Below are positions 8,470 through 17,627 of a stretch of 64,000 nucleotides of DNA, piece by piece. The DNA comes from Lentisphaerae bacterium GWF2_57_35 (GTDB taxonomy: Bacteria; Verrucomicrobiota; Kiritimatiellia; CAIQIC01; GWF2-57-35), in contig MHBK01000032.1 of NCBI GenBank assembly GCA_001804865.1, positions 47,066 through 111,065 of the forward strand, given 5' to 3'. The notes beneath the pieces are model-generated. The model was not told the DNA's origin, searched no databases, and saw only the letters and a program-made list of their open reading frames with translations. Numbering within the stretch: the first letter of the stretch is position 1; each line of letters begins with the position of its first letter. A program made the translations under genes and the position numbers.

Positions 8470-10005
8470 TTATTTTTCAAGTCTGGCTGCGGCAAAATGG
8501 CGGGCCTGTCGTTGCAGCCCGGGGCGGCTGGGTGTTGGCGTATGGTGTAACATGTTATTGGCATATTCTTTGAGGAAACTAGGCGGTCTGGGCCTTCCGC
8601 TGTGAAAATAGTCGCGAGCCATGCGAGACCCAATGATTTCGGGACTGTGCGGCGAAGCGACGGTCAGATGTCTGTAGAGTGCCGCCGCCAAATCGTCCAA
8701 GGCAATACCATGCTCGCGTTGGAATTCCGCATAAAGGGCCTCGCTGAAGTACATGAAACGCTGGAAAGGGGAGCCTTCCTGCCAGAGGAGAGAAGCGGCG
8801 CCGACAAAATTGCCGCTATTATATATTGAGTCCCAATAGTGGGCAAAACGACGAATTTTATCCATTTCGCCTTCGGTAAGAAGCTTGTTGCTGAGCAGGC
8901 CATAAGGCGGGGTGGTTTGATAATGCATGGCCCATTCTTTGTCGTGGCGTCCGATGGCTGTGCCTCTCAGGCGCTTGAGCAGGCCCACTTGAATTTCGTG
9001 AGGTTGCAGAGCTGCCAGCCGATCGAAACCTTCGGCGAAACTATCCAATGATTCTCCAGGCAAGCCGGCAATGAGATCGGCATGAAGATAAACCCCCGTT
9101 TCCTGGCGTAGAAAATGCAGATTTTCCGCGATGAGCGCATTGTCCTGAATGCGTTGGATTCGACGCGCGACCTCGGGGTTCCACGTCTGAATGCCGATCT
9201 CGAATTGAAGAGTTTCCGGGGGAAAGGCCTGAATCAAGGCTCTAAGTTCGGCCGGAAAACGATCGGGAATCATTTCACAGTGCAGAAACAGGCCCGGCCG
9301 GTACTCGCGAAGAAAAAACCGTAGAACTTCCATGCAGTGTGGAAGATTTAAATTGAAGGTCCGATCGGCAAATTTGAAATGTCGCGCGCCGCGATCCAGC
9401 AGCTTTTTGAAACTTGAGAGCAATGGTTGGAGGGGGAAAAAGCGTACGCTTCGTTCGACGGAAGACAGGCAATATTCGCAGGAAAACGGGCAACCGCGGG
9501 AGGTTTCGACATATAAAGTACGGTGCGCCAGATCCTGGTCGGTATAGAGCTCGTAGGGGAGGGCCAGGTCGCACGGTTCGGGCGGCTGGGAATGGAGCGT
9601 TTTCTCCTGGAGCGACCGGCCTCCCAGCCGGCGCCGGCACAATTTGGCGAATTCCAAGTCCGCCTCGCCGGAGATGACGACATCGCTAAGTTCCAGCAGT
9701 TCAGGGCTGATCTCGTAGCTGACTTCCGGGCCGCCCAGAACAATCAGTGCCTTCGCCATTTGCGCGCGGAGTTGACGGATGAGGTCGGCGATCAAACGGC
9801 TATTCCAGATGTAGACCCCGATGCCGACGATGGCCGGGTTGACCGATGCGATGTGCGAGGCCATCTCCTGGGGTGATTTTTGAAGATCGAATTCCATGAT
9901 GACCGAGCGCTCGGCCAATTCCCCAAGGTTGGCTTGCAGATAGCGCAAGCCGAAGGCGGTATGCCCGTAACGGGCGTTCAGTGTCGTTAAAACGATGTCG
10001 GCCAT
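8470..10005 (-). CDS. B12-binding domain radical SAM protein (DUF4080-like)
   Basis: 511 residues. Residues 1-140 form a cobalamin-binding Rossmann-like domain (MADIVLTTLNARYGHTAFGL; GIGVYIWN). A radical SAM core follows, with CPFSCEYCLSS supplying the CxxxCxxC cluster ligands and GLPGESLDSF typical of B12-radical SAM enzymes. The C-terminal third resembles DUF4080. The substrate is unknown; related enzymes act as methyltransferases or in anaerobic modification reactions. The ATG at 10005 is chosen because MADIVLTTLNARY is the usual beginning; a GTG four codons upstream is possible and neither has a clear ribosome site. Transcribed divergently from the YhcH-like gene. Confidence 0.85.
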   Translation of the reverse strand: MADIVLTTLNARYGHTAFGLRYLQANLGELAERSVIMEFDLQKSPQEMASHIASVNPAIVGIGVYIWNSRLIADLIRQLRAQMAKALIVLGGPEVSYEISPELLELSDVVISGEADLEFAKLCRRRLGGRSLQEKTLHSQPPEPCDLALPYELYTDQDLAHRTLYVETSRGCPFSCEYCLSSVERSVRFFPLQPLLSSFKKLLDRGARHFKFADRTFNLNLPHCMEVLRFFLREYRPGLFLHCEMIPDRFPAELRALIQAFPPETLQFEIGIQTWNPEVARRIQRIQDNALIAENLHFLRQETGVYLHADLIAGLPGESLDSFAEGFDRLAALQPHEIQVGLLKRLRGTAIGRHDKEWAMHYQTTPPYGLLSNKLLTEGEMDKIRRFAHYWDSIYNSGNFVGAASLLWQEGSPFQRFMYFSEALYAEFQREHGIALDDLAAALYRHLTVASPHSPEIIGSRMARDYFHSGRPRPPSFLKEYANNMLHHTPTPSRPGLQRQARHFAAARLEK

Positions 10006-10079
10006 GAATGTAACCACGAATTGCTTTAATCCGTCCTCGAATCGGCTATACTGGTTTTAAATATGCAAGGACGGCCCCT

Positions 10080-10529
10080 ATGATACTCGATCGTTTAGAG
10101 CAAGCAAGCCGATGGATAGATCTTCATCCCCGATTCGAATCTGCGTTCAATTTCTTACTTCGCAGCAATCTGGAAAACATGGCCCCCGGAAGATATGAAA
10201 TCGAAAGCGACCGAATTTATGCGATGGTCGGACAGGATATGGGCCGCGGCCGTGAAGCTTCTCCATTGGAAACCCATCAGGACTACATCGACATTCAATA
10301 TGTCATCGAAGGGGACGAATGGATCGGATGGGATTGCGTGGGGCCTCATCTTCAAGTGCGTGAGTCGTACGATCCTTCCCGGGACATCATGTTTTTCAAG
10401 AATGCGCCGGCCAGTTGGGTGCATGTGCCTCCCGGTTGCTTTGCCTTGTTGTTTCCGGAAGATGCCCACGCCCCCTTGGCCGGCCAGGGGCCTGTTCGAA
10501 AAGTCGTTGTTAAGGTTGCCTTGAAATGA
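10080..10529 (+). CDS. YhcH/YjgK/YiaL family cupin-like protein
   Basis: 149 residues, the usual length of this DUF386 family, which has a cupin-like beta-sandwich fold. Family signatures are visible: the region around LENMAPGRYEIESDRIYAM, THQDYIDIQYVIEGDEWIGW and the end PEDAHAPLA...RKVVVKV with a conserved His. Members include EbgC, the beta subunit of evolved beta-galactosidase, and NanQ, implicated in handling sialic acid anomers, so a role in sugar metabolism is likely. The ATG follows AAGGACG. No sugar operon is adjacent, so the substrate cannot be inferred. Confidence 0.88.
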   Translation: MILDRLEQASRWIDLHPRFESAFNFLLRSNLENMAPGRYEIESDRIYAMVGQDMGRGREASPLETHQDYIDIQYVIEGDEWIGWDCVGPHLQVRESYDPSRDIMFFKNAPASWVHVPPGCFALLFPEDAHAPLAGQGPVRKVVVKVALK

Positions 10530-10547
10530 GCTGTCAGGCTCGATGTC

Positions 10548-11429
10548 TCAGGACATATACTTTCCAATGATGGGCTTCAACGCTTCTTTGCGCTCCAGCG
10601 GCACGGCATCCGGCGTCGTAACAATCGAATTCTTCAAGGCGGTTCCGCATGTACATGTTCTCTGTTCGGACGCGCTCTGGAGAAAATGCCGAAGGATGTC
10701 CTGGGAAAGCTTGGTGTTGGCAACGAGATTGCCGATGATCATCTCCAGGCTGACCGATTCGAACTCTTCGTGCCAGCAATCGTAGTCGGTAATCATGGCC
10801 AAGGTGGTATAACACATTTCGGCCTCGCGGCAGAGTTTCGCTTCAGTCAGGCTGGTCATGCCGATGACGTCGAATTTGCATTGCCGGTAAAAGTATGACT
10901 CGGCTTTGGTGGAAAAGGCCGGCCCTTCCATATTCACATACGTGCCGTCTTTGTGGACGAGAATGCCATTATATTCCGTGCCTTTCGCAATGACTTTTTC
11001 GGCGCATTGAACGAGTTCGTTTTTCAGTTGGGGGCATATCGGTTCGGCAAACGGCACGTGCGCCACAATGCCGCGACCAAAAAAGGTGTGATCTTCGTAG
11101 CGTTTGGTGCGGTCGAAATACTGATCGGGGAATACGATGTCGCGTGGACGCAATTCTTCGCGCAGACTTCCCACCGCCGATATGGAAATCACCCGATCGA
11201 CCCCGAGGGCTTTGAAGCCGAAGATATTGGCCCGGTAGTTGATTTCCGAAGGCAGGAGCGTGTGCCCTCGGGCATGGCGGGGGAGAAAATATACTTCCTG
11301 CCCCTCCAGAATGCCGTGCAGATAGCTGTCGGAAGGACTTCCGAAGGGGGTATTGACCTGTACCCAGTTGGGATTTTGGATGCCATCCACGCTGTACAAG
11401 CCGCTTCCTCCAATGATACCTGTTTTCAT
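10548..11429 (-). CDS. mtnP: S-methyl-5'-thioadenosine phosphorylase
   Basis: 293 residues of the PNP/MTAP family, which splits methylthioadenosine with phosphate to adenine and methylthioribose-1-phosphate in methionine salvage. The start GIIGGSGLY contains the phosphate-binding loop, followed by LPRHARGH, INYRANIFGFKALGV, GPAFSTKAES and GMTSLTEAKLCREAEMCY, all characteristic of MTAP. I start at the ATG at 11429, eight bases after GGAG; two start codons 6 and 9 bases upstream are too close to that site. The PEGA-domain gene ends 11 bases before this start, so they probably share a transcript. No other salvage gene is next to it, though a possible MTA/SAH deaminase lies at 42022. Confidence 0.93.
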   Translation of the reverse strand: MKTGIIGGSGLYSVDGIQNPNWVQVNTPFGSPSDSYLHGILEGQEVYFLPRHARGHTLLPSEINYRANIFGFKALGVDRVISISAVGSLREELRPRDIVFPDQYFDRTKRYEDHTFFGRGIVAHVPFAEPICPQLKNELVQCAEKVIAKGTEYNGILVHKDGTYVNMEGPAFSTKAESYFYRQCKFDVIGMTSLTEAKLCREAEMCYTTLAMITDYDCWHEEFESVSLEMIIGNLVANTKLSQDILRHFLQSASEQRTCTCGTALKNSIVTTPDAVPLERKEALKPIIGKYMS

Positions 11430-11440
11430 GCTCATCACTC

Positions 11441-12214
11441 CTATGGTTGTAACGCAGGCTTAAGCGGCGCTTCTACATGCTCATCGGCGCCTTCAGTGGT
11501 CTGAAGGACTTTTACGAACGAGGCAAAACCGGATTTCCGAACTTCCAGACGATAGGAACCGGGCTGTAAAACCAAGTTGAGAGGAACCCTTCCGACACGC
11601 GTGCCGTCCACCAGCACCTCGGCCTCGTTTTCGTTGGAGGTGACGAGAATGCGGCTCATATCCGCGCCGGTATTATCCCGTGCAATCACCACGGTGCCGG
11701 CCCGATATTTTTGAGTGGAGGTCTGCGCCGATTCACCCGTCATCGACTCCCGCTCGTCCTGCAGCTCTAAGTGAACCGTACTTTTCAAGGGCCAATCCTC
11801 GCGGCCGGACCAGAAAAAGCCCGGGCTTTCCAGCGTGGCGGCTTGCACCACAAAACGCTGCGGCTGAAATCCGTTTTTGGCGGCTGTCAAATCTAGGATG
11901 AGATGGACGTTCCCTTCTTTATCGAATTCAGCGCGGCAGGCATTTCCGGGCGATTGAACCTTAAGGGTTCGCCAATGCATCCCGTTCCATTTCTTTTCCC
12001 AGGACAAGTTCAATACGATCACACAAGGCGTCTGACCGATCGTTTCTCCGGACAAATCGGTTGAAGAGGCCAGCGTCACGCCGTGGGGCGCACTGCTGAC
12101 AGCTACAAACAAGGTGTAGTTCGTGCCCGGGGGTTCCGCCGCCCATACAAGAGAAACAGGCGAAAGTCCGAGCGTTGTCATCGCAAGAAGCGCGTATAGT
12201 GCATATCTAATCAT
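11441..12214 (-). CDS. Secreted PEGA-domain protein of unknown function
   Basis: 257 residues. An N-terminal signal peptide (about residues 1-25, ending VWAAEP) is followed by an unrecognised region with beta character. The C-terminal ~70 residues form a PEGA domain: ILVTSNENEAEVLVDGTRVG, then PLNLVLQPGSYRLEVRKSGF. PEGA domains are common in surface and envelope proteins. The stop codon lies just before the ribosome site of mtnP. No catalytic motif was seen and a link to MTA metabolism is not implied beyond likely cotranscription. Confidence 0.8.
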   Translation of the reverse strand: MIRYALYALLAMTTLGLSPVSLVWAAEPPGTNYTLFVAVSSAPHGVTLASSTDLSGETIGQTPCVIVLNLSWEKKWNGMHWRTLKVQSPGNACRAEFDKEGNVHLILDLTAAKNGFQPQRFVVQAATLESPGFFWSGREDWPLKSTVHLELQDERESMTGESAQTSTQKYRAGTVVIARDNTGADMSRILVTSNENEAEVLVDGTRVGRVPLNLVLQPGSYRLEVRKSGFASFVKVLQTTEGADEHVEAPLKPALQP

Positions 12215-12391
12215 GATGAGGTGGACGATGGCAAAATTCCGATGGAATGGCCAGCAGGATATCCGTAAAGCGCGTTTTTTGTCGCACGTCAGCGCTTGGG
12301 ATTCATGGCGAAGAAAAAGTATTTTGTATCGGGTCTTACTCGTGCTATAAGAAGAACCTGGTTTTTTGTATAAAAAGAGGGGACTTTACTC

Positions 12392-12742
12392 ATGGTTGAA
12401 GCGACTTTGGATGTCAAAATCGAACAAGACGGGAAAGTTAAAATCGTGACGCTGGCGGGGCCGGTGGATTCGGCGACGCACGATCAATTTAAAGCCGCCA
12501 TGGATCCTTTATTTATGGTTTCCGGTTCTTGCGTTTTAATCGACTGTCTGGGCTTGACCTATATCAACAGCAAGGGGTTGTCGTTGTTGGCCCGTTACCA
12601 TCGGAATTGTTTCGCCAGTCATGGGTGGATGGCCGTTTGCAACGTCAATCGGAAGCTGGTTCGAACCATGGATTTGTTGGGCTTGGGCAAGATTTTGAAG
12701 TTTTATGAAAACAGGGATGAAGCGTTGGCTTCAATGCATTGA
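12392..12742 (+). CDS. STAS-domain protein, anti-sigma factor antagonist type
   Basis: 116 residues, a single STAS domain as in SpoIIAA/RsbV. It has the beginning VKIVTLAGPVDSATHDQF and the core VLIDCLGLTYINSKGLSLLA, where the Ser in NSKG occupies the usual phosphorylation position. Such proteins bind an anti-sigma factor when unphosphorylated, or act in other switch modules; no RsbW-like kinase or sigma factor is adjacent. AGAGGGG precedes the ATG. Its last 38 bases overlap the next gene in another frame, so the two are probably translationally coupled. Confidence 0.88.
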   Translation: MVEATLDVKIEQDGKVKIVTLAGPVDSATHDQFKAAMDPLFMVSGSCVLIDCLGLTYINSKGLSLLARYHRNCFASHGWMAVCNVNRKLVRTMDLLGLGKILKFYENRDEALASMH

Positions 12743-13652
12743 AGCCGTTGTATATCGGGTGGGCAAAGCTGAGCTGATTTCGGTTGGCGCGGCCATCCTC
12801 GCGGCTTTGTCGCTGGGCGCCGTTTTGCTTTTTCCCCAAGTCGGAGCGGGTGAAGGGAGTCGTTCTTCCTTTGCTTCCGTTGCCGACTTCAAATCTTACG
12901 CCATGGAAGAGCGCTCTCTCGATTCCTCAACGTTATCATTCCGCCCAAAAACCGCGGCAGCCGCTCCCGTAACGCCGACGGCGCCGGACGAAGAGGCCTT
13001 GGACTTGGCGGAAGAAAACCGGGCCTTGCAAACGCGCTTAAACGACCTCTGCAAATGGATTTTAACCAATTTCAAAGGCAAATATCCGCTATCCGAAAAA
13101 TTCATGACGCATCTGCGCATGGCGCCGATCACGGACGACTACATGCTGAGTTCGGAGGTGGCGGAGTTCCTGAAGGTCACGCCTTCGGAAGTGACCCGGA
13201 TTAACGATGCCTTCCTGTCGGCGGCCGACACGCTTCACCAGATTGAAGCCGCAACGATTACCGTCAAGAATCCCCGGCCTGACAAAGTCATTCTGAGCAT
13301 ACCCGCCTTCGAAGAAGCGGGTCTCGTTATGAAAGAGGATTTGTACGCCGCGCTGGAAGTCACCTTGGGCGGAGCGCGCTTCGATCGTTTTCTGGAAGTT
13401 TCCGAAAAGGATCTGGCCGGCAATTTTTATCAATTTGGCGCGGCCTCGCGCACCATGATATTTGAGCTGGCGTATACCAGCGAAACCGAGATGCCTCAAC
13501 TGGTCATTCGTGATGCTTGGATTATGCCCGGCGAGCATAATACCCGGACCATCGAGGCGGTGGAATCGACCGTTACCAATCTGCCCGCGCGCTATCAAAG
13601 CTATCAGGCCTGGCTGCCGGATTATGTCTCGGCGTATGCCGCCACCCCATAA
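12705..13652 (+). CDS. Membrane-anchored protein of unknown function
   Basis: 315 residues, not recognised. A short cytoplasmic N-terminus precedes one membrane segment (about 25-45, GAAILAALSLGAVLLFP). A Pro/Ala-rich stretch near 85-100 and a probable helical region (EEALDLAEENRALQTRLNDL) follow, and the rest looks like a mixed periplasmic domain. The ATG at 12705 overlaps the STAS gene by 38 bases; an in-frame ATG at 12717 is an alternative. The overlap suggests a functional pair with the STAS protein, for example a membrane-linked signalling module, but nothing in the sequence proves it. Confidence 0.7.
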   Translation: MKTGMKRWLQCIEAVVYRVGKAELISVGAAILAALSLGAVLLFPQVGAGEGSRSSFASVADFKSYAMEERSLDSSTLSFRPKTAAAAPVTPTAPDEEALDLAEENRALQTRLNDLCKWILTNFKGKYPLSEKFMTHLRMAPITDDYMLSSEVAEFLKVTPSEVTRINDAFLSAADTLHQIEAATITVKNPRPDKVILSIPAFEEAGLVMKEDLYAALEVTLGGARFDRFLEVSEKDLAGNFYQFGAASRTMIFELAYTSETEMPQLVIRDAWIMPGEHNTRTIEAVESTVTNLPARYQSYQAWLPDYVSAYAATP

Positions 13653-13656
13653 GCAA

Positions 13657-13729
13657 GGTTCGCGAGGTCGCGGACCCGCCCTTTAATGGGTGTATTGCTG
13701 GGAGTGCCCGGAGGCGGCCTCGCCGTCCG
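13657..13729. repeat. Two GC-rich palindromes between convergent genes
   Basis: GGTTCGCGAGGTCGCGGACC at 13657-13676 is a near-perfect hairpin with one arm mismatch. The GGCCTCGCCGTCC-containing imperfect palindrome at 13709-13729 belongs to the same family as those at 27389 and 45992. No T tract follows, so neither looks like an ordinary terminator. They fill the gap between the hypothetical gene and the smc stop codon. Confidence 0.7.
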
Positions 13730-13750
13730 ATGGAAAACCGGATCAACCCA

Positions 13751-16700
13751 TCAGGTTTCTTCCGGCGATACAACGGGTTCGGGAGTCTCGGTTGGTTCCT
13801 GCTGATCGACAACGGGGGCTTCTTCTTTGACTTCTGCCGGCTGTTCTTCAGTCTTCTTTTCGTGTTTGGAGAATTTGACGGAAACAATTTTCGAAACTCC
13901 GTGCTGCTCCATGGTCACGCCGTACAGCACATCGGCGGCGCCGATGGTTTGACGGTTGTGGGTGATCATGATGAACTGGGATTTGCCCTGGAATTCTTTG
14001 AGCATCTTGACGAAGCGCCCGATGTTGGATTCGTCCAGGGCGGCGTCCAATTCGTCCAGCACGCAAAAGGCGCTGGGCTTGACCATGTAGAGGGAGAACA
14101 ACAGGGCCACGGCCGTCATGGTGCGCTCTCCGCCCGAAAGCAGCGATACGGTCTGGAGCTTTTTGCCGGGAGGCCTGGCGATAATTTCGATGCCGGAATC
14201 GAGGACGTTTTCTTCGTCGATTAAGACCAGCTTGGCCGAGCCGCCGCCGAACATCTTCTTAAAGAGTTCCTGGAAGTTGAGATTCACCTGATTGAAGGTG
14301 TTGGAAAACAGTTCTGTGGTGGTCTGGTTGATCTTGCGGATCAGGTCCAGCAACTGCTGCTTGGCATTGACCAAATCGTCCTGCTGCTGGGTCAGGAACG
14401 CAAAGCGTTCTTCCAATTCCTGGTGTTCTTCGATGGCGACGAGGTTGACCGGTCCGATGGATTCCAACTTGGCATGAATTTCCGCCACCTCGGTTTCCAA
14501 CGCGTCGCGTTCGGGTTTAACGCCGTTTTCCCATTCGGGTTCCGGTTCCTGGCCGATCTGATCGGCTTGAATGTGATAATCGGCCGTAATTCGGTCAACC
14601 AGGTTCTGGCGGCGCATCCGCTGCTCCGCCAATTCGACGTCCATTTGCGATTTGCGGCGGTGCATTTCGTCCATGGTGGAACGCTTGGTTCTGAGGGCCG
14701 CATCGCACACGGCCAGGGCGGCGGTCTTTTCTTCGCGGTGGCGGCGGGCCCGGTCCAGTCGTTCGGCGCAAAGGAACATTTTTTCCTGGAGCGGCTTGAT
14801 GCGCGCTTCTGCTTCCCTCGTGGCTTGCTCCAAATCGCGGATGCGGACTTTGTAAGAATTCACGCCTTCGGCGCGTTCACGAATCAACGCGTCCAATTCC
14901 CGGATACGGGCGGCGGTCGGTTCCTTGCGGCTGAGCAAATGCTCGGCATGTTGACGGTGCTCGGCATACGAAACGCGATGTTCCGTAACGGCCGACATCA
15001 TCTCCGTCCGCTTTTCTTCCATCACATGCAATTCTTCGGTCTTGGCTCCCAGGGTGGATCGGATATCCGACTGCCGTGTCCGAAGGGTTTCCAAATCGTG
15101 CTGGATTTGACTCCGCCGATTGCCGCCCGAATCGGTTTGTTTTTGGATGGCGTCCAGTTCCCACATGACCGTTTCCGCGCGTTCCTGCGCTTGTTTGGCC
15201 TGCTGGGTCACCATCTGTTTTTCGCCATCGCCGAGGGCTAGTTCCCGTTGCACTTCCTCCAGCCGGATACGTGCTTCATCGAGCTGTTCTTCATGCGTTC
15301 TTTCGTCCGAAATCAGGGCAGCGTGGCGGGCCTCCATTTCGCGGAGTTCTGTTTGCAGGTTTTCCAGTTCGGAGCGCCATTCGTTGATGGTTTGCTGGCG
15401 GGCGAGGGGATTGTTGGCTTGTTCCCCGGGCTTCAAATATTCGAACGAACCGGAGCCGCGGATCAGGGCGCCTGACGGCGTTACGAATACCGCTTCGGCC
15501 GGCACTTGCGGAGGTAGATCCTCCATGCGGTCGACGATACGGACATTCCACAGCAGCCGCTCGATCAAGGGGCGGACGGCGTCCGGGCATTTCACTTGAT
15601 CCAGCAGGGAAACTCCCGCTCCTTCAAAACGGGGCTGCAGCTCGTTCGCGGGCGTCATCATGCACAGCAAGCGAGCCGAACCATCCGCCTTTTTCTGGAG
15701 CAGCGTCACCCACTCGACGGCGGCCTTGAAATCGGACACGATAATGGCGTCCAACCACGCTCGTAACGAAGCCTCCAGGGCGACGCGGTAATTGGGGGGC
15801 ACCTGTATTTGTTCCGCCAAAGAGCCCAATAAAAAGGAGCGATCGATACCCAGGGGATTGTCGGCATCCAACAGCATCCGGGCGCCGCCGGGAAAGCCTT
15901 CCGCCTCCGCCTGACTGCGGTTGAGCAATTCGATTTGGCCCTGGCGGGTGGCGCTGCGGGTGCGCAGATCGGCGATTTTCTGCCGGAATTCGGAAATCAT
16001 TGCCGCTTTTTGCGATTTCTGGCTGATGAGATCCTTGACCATCTTTTCCTGGAGCGAAACGCGCGCGCGGCGCTCCTCGGCCTGCCGATTCATGACGAGC
16101 AGTTTTTCGGCATGAATCTCGACGGCTTTCTGCGTTTCCGCTTTTTCGGCCGCCAGGCGTTCCCGACGGATGACATCCGTCCGTTCCTTGGCTTCCAGGG
16201 CATACAGTTCGTTCTGCAGCTTGGCGGAACGATTTTCGAGTTCGACCGACTCGGTTCTCAGCTCGTGAAGAAGCCGGCGGACGGTTTCGGTTTCCTTTTC
16301 GTGACCGGATAAATGGGCGGTGCTCTCTGCCAGTTGTTTCTCGGCCAGATCGCGGGCTTCGGTTGCCTTCTGGAGGAGCGCATTGAGTTCTTCGAGGGAC
16401 GCCCGGTGTCTGGCCAGATTGCTTTGGGCTTCTTCCGTTTCCCGCGTATCGCGTTGGGACAAGCTGTCCAGCTCGCCGATGCGGTCCCGATTGACGCGGA
16501 TCAGCTCCTGGGTGCGGTCCAGGTCGTTGCGGGCCTGTCCGGTTTCTTCCATGGCCGCGCTGATTTCCTCTTCGGCCTGCGAAAACTCTTCCCGGATCTC
16601 TGCGGCCCGTTGTTCGGCCTGGGCCACATCCTGCTTGATCGCTTCATCCTGCTCCGCGATCGCCGTCAGTTGAGTTTCCAAGGCGCCGATTTCGCGGTTC

Positions 16701-17410
16701 AACGTTTCCAGCTTGTCGCGGCCCAGAAAAATGTCCAGCCGGCGAAGTTGTTCCTGCAGGGTTTTATAGCGCCGGGCCTTGCCGACCTGGCGTTGCAGGG
16801 AAATAATCTGTCGTTTGACTTCGCGGATGATATCGCCCAGGCGCAACAAATTGGCCTCGGTGTGCTCCAGCTTTCGGATGGCTTCCTTTTTGTCGGCTTT
16901 GAATTTGGTGATGCCGCTGGCTTCCTCGAAAACTTCGCGGCGATCTTCCGGCCGGGAGCTGAGGATCAAGTCGATGCGGCCTTGTTCCATCAACGAATAG
17001 GAATTGGTGCCGACGCCGGTATCCATGAACAATCGCTGCAAATCCTTGAGGCGGCACGGGGCTTTGTTGATGAAATACTGGCCTTCGCCCGACCTAAAGA
17101 CCCGGCGGGTCACGGTGACCTCGTTGAAGTCCGTGCCCAGGATTTTTTCGCAATCCGACAGCGTCAGGCTGACTTCCGCCATGGCCAGCGGCTTATGCGA
17201 ATCCGTGCCATTGAAAATGCAGTCTTCCATTTTCGCGCCGCGCAATGCGCGGGCGCTTTGCTCGCCCAGCACCCAGCGAATGGCATCGGAGACATTGCTT
17301 TTTCCGCATCCGTTCGGGCCGACAATGGCCGTCATTCCTCGTTCGAATTCGAGCTTTGTCCGCTCCGCGAAGCTCTTGAATCCGACTATTTCAAGATATT
17401 TTAAGTACAA
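13751..17410 (-). CDS. smc: Chromosome segregation ATPase SMC
   Basis: 1219 residues, normal for bacterial SMC. The N-terminal head has Walker A GPNGCGKSN and IRWVLGEQSA. Two long coiled coils flank a hinge near residues 510-630 (GSLAEQIQVPPNYRVALEAS). The C-terminal head carries the ABC signature LSGGERTMTAVAL and Walker B FCVLDELDAALDESN. An acidic Pro/Glu-rich tail follows. SMC condenses and organises the chromosome with ScpA/ScpB, which are not in this window. I take the TTG at 17410 as start because YLKYLEIVGFKSFAERT is the usual beginning; GGAGG lies 12 bases upstream, and a GTG at 17431 is possible. Divergent to the M20 peptidase gene. Confidence 0.96.
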   Translation of the reverse strand: MYLKYLEIVGFKSFAERTKLEFERGMTAIVGPNGCGKSNVSDAIRWVLGEQSARALRGAKMEDCIFNGTDSHKPLAMAEVSLTLSDCEKILGTDFNEVTVTRRVFRSGEGQYFINKAPCRLKDLQRLFMDTGVGTNSYSLMEQGRIDLILSSRPEDRREVFEEASGITKFKADKKEAIRKLEHTEANLLRLGDIIREVKRQIISLQRQVGKARRYKTLQEQLRRLDIFLGRDKLETLNREIGALETQLTAIAEQDEAIKQDVAQAEQRAAEIREEFSQAEEEISAAMEETGQARNDLDRTQELIRVNRDRIGELDSLSQRDTRETEEAQSNLARHRASLEELNALLQKATEARDLAEKQLAESTAHLSGHEKETETVRRLLHELRTESVELENRSAKLQNELYALEAKERTDVIRRERLAAEKAETQKAVEIHAEKLLVMNRQAEERRARVSLQEKMVKDLISQKSQKAAMISEFRQKIADLRTRSATRQGQIELLNRSQAEAEGFPGGARMLLDADNPLGIDRSFLLGSLAEQIQVPPNYRVALEASLRAWLDAIIVSDFKAAVEWVTLLQKKADGSARLLCMMTPANELQPRFEGAGVSLLDQVKCPDAVRPLIERLLWNVRIVDRMEDLPPQVPAEAVFVTPSGALIRGSGSFEYLKPGEQANNPLARQQTINEWRSELENLQTELREMEARHAALISDERTHEEQLDEARIRLEEVQRELALGDGEKQMVTQQAKQAQERAETVMWELDAIQKQTDSGGNRRSQIQHDLETLRTRQSDIRSTLGAKTEELHVMEEKRTEMMSAVTEHRVSYAEHRQHAEHLLSRKEPTAARIRELDALIRERAEGVNSYKVRIRDLEQATREAEARIKPLQEKMFLCAERLDRARRHREEKTAALAVCDAALRTKRSTMDEMHRRKSQMDVELAEQRMRRQNLVDRITADYHIQADQIGQEPEPEWENGVKPERDALETEVAEIHAKLESIGPVNLVAIEEHQELEERFAFLTQQQDDLVNAKQQLLDLIRKINQTTTELFSNTFNQVNLNFQELFKKMFGGGSAKLVLIDEENVLDSGIEIIARPPGKKLQTVSLLSGGERTMTAVALLFSLYMVKPSAFCVLDELDAALDESNIGRFVKMLKEFQGKSQFIMITHNRQTIGAADVLYGVTMEQHGVSKIVSVKFSKHEKKTEEQPAEVKEEAPVVDQQEPTETPEPVVSPEET

Positions 17411-17583
17411 GGTAGTACGAGGCCTCCACACAATAATTTTCTACAAGCCGGAATCTATAGCATGGGGTGTTGGATTTGACAACCCGCAATATGGGGGTTT
17501 ATTTGTCGATTTTATTGGGTATTTTGCTGATTTCTTGCGTCCCGATCGTCTACATTGCTCGCTGATTGAAAACGATGGGCCTA

Positions 17584-17607
17584 TTCGCCGGTCCATTCTC
17601 CGGCGAA
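17584..17607. promoter_or_regulatory. Inverted repeat upstream of M20 peptidase gene
   Basis: TTCGCCGG - 8 bases - CCGGCGAA is a perfect 8 bp inverted repeat about 20 bases before the start codon at 17628. The position would suit an operator or a leader hairpin, but no regulator is known and no T tract follows in the sense direction. Confidence 0.4.
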
Positions 17608-17627
17608 AAACTTGGTTGGGGGAACAT

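Noticed and set aside
16313..17404. 363-residue ORF antisense to smc, and similar long antisense frames in tex, parE, parC and the giant beta-helix gene
   Set aside because: They mirror high third-position GC of real genes on the other strand. The sense genes have full sets of conserved motifs.
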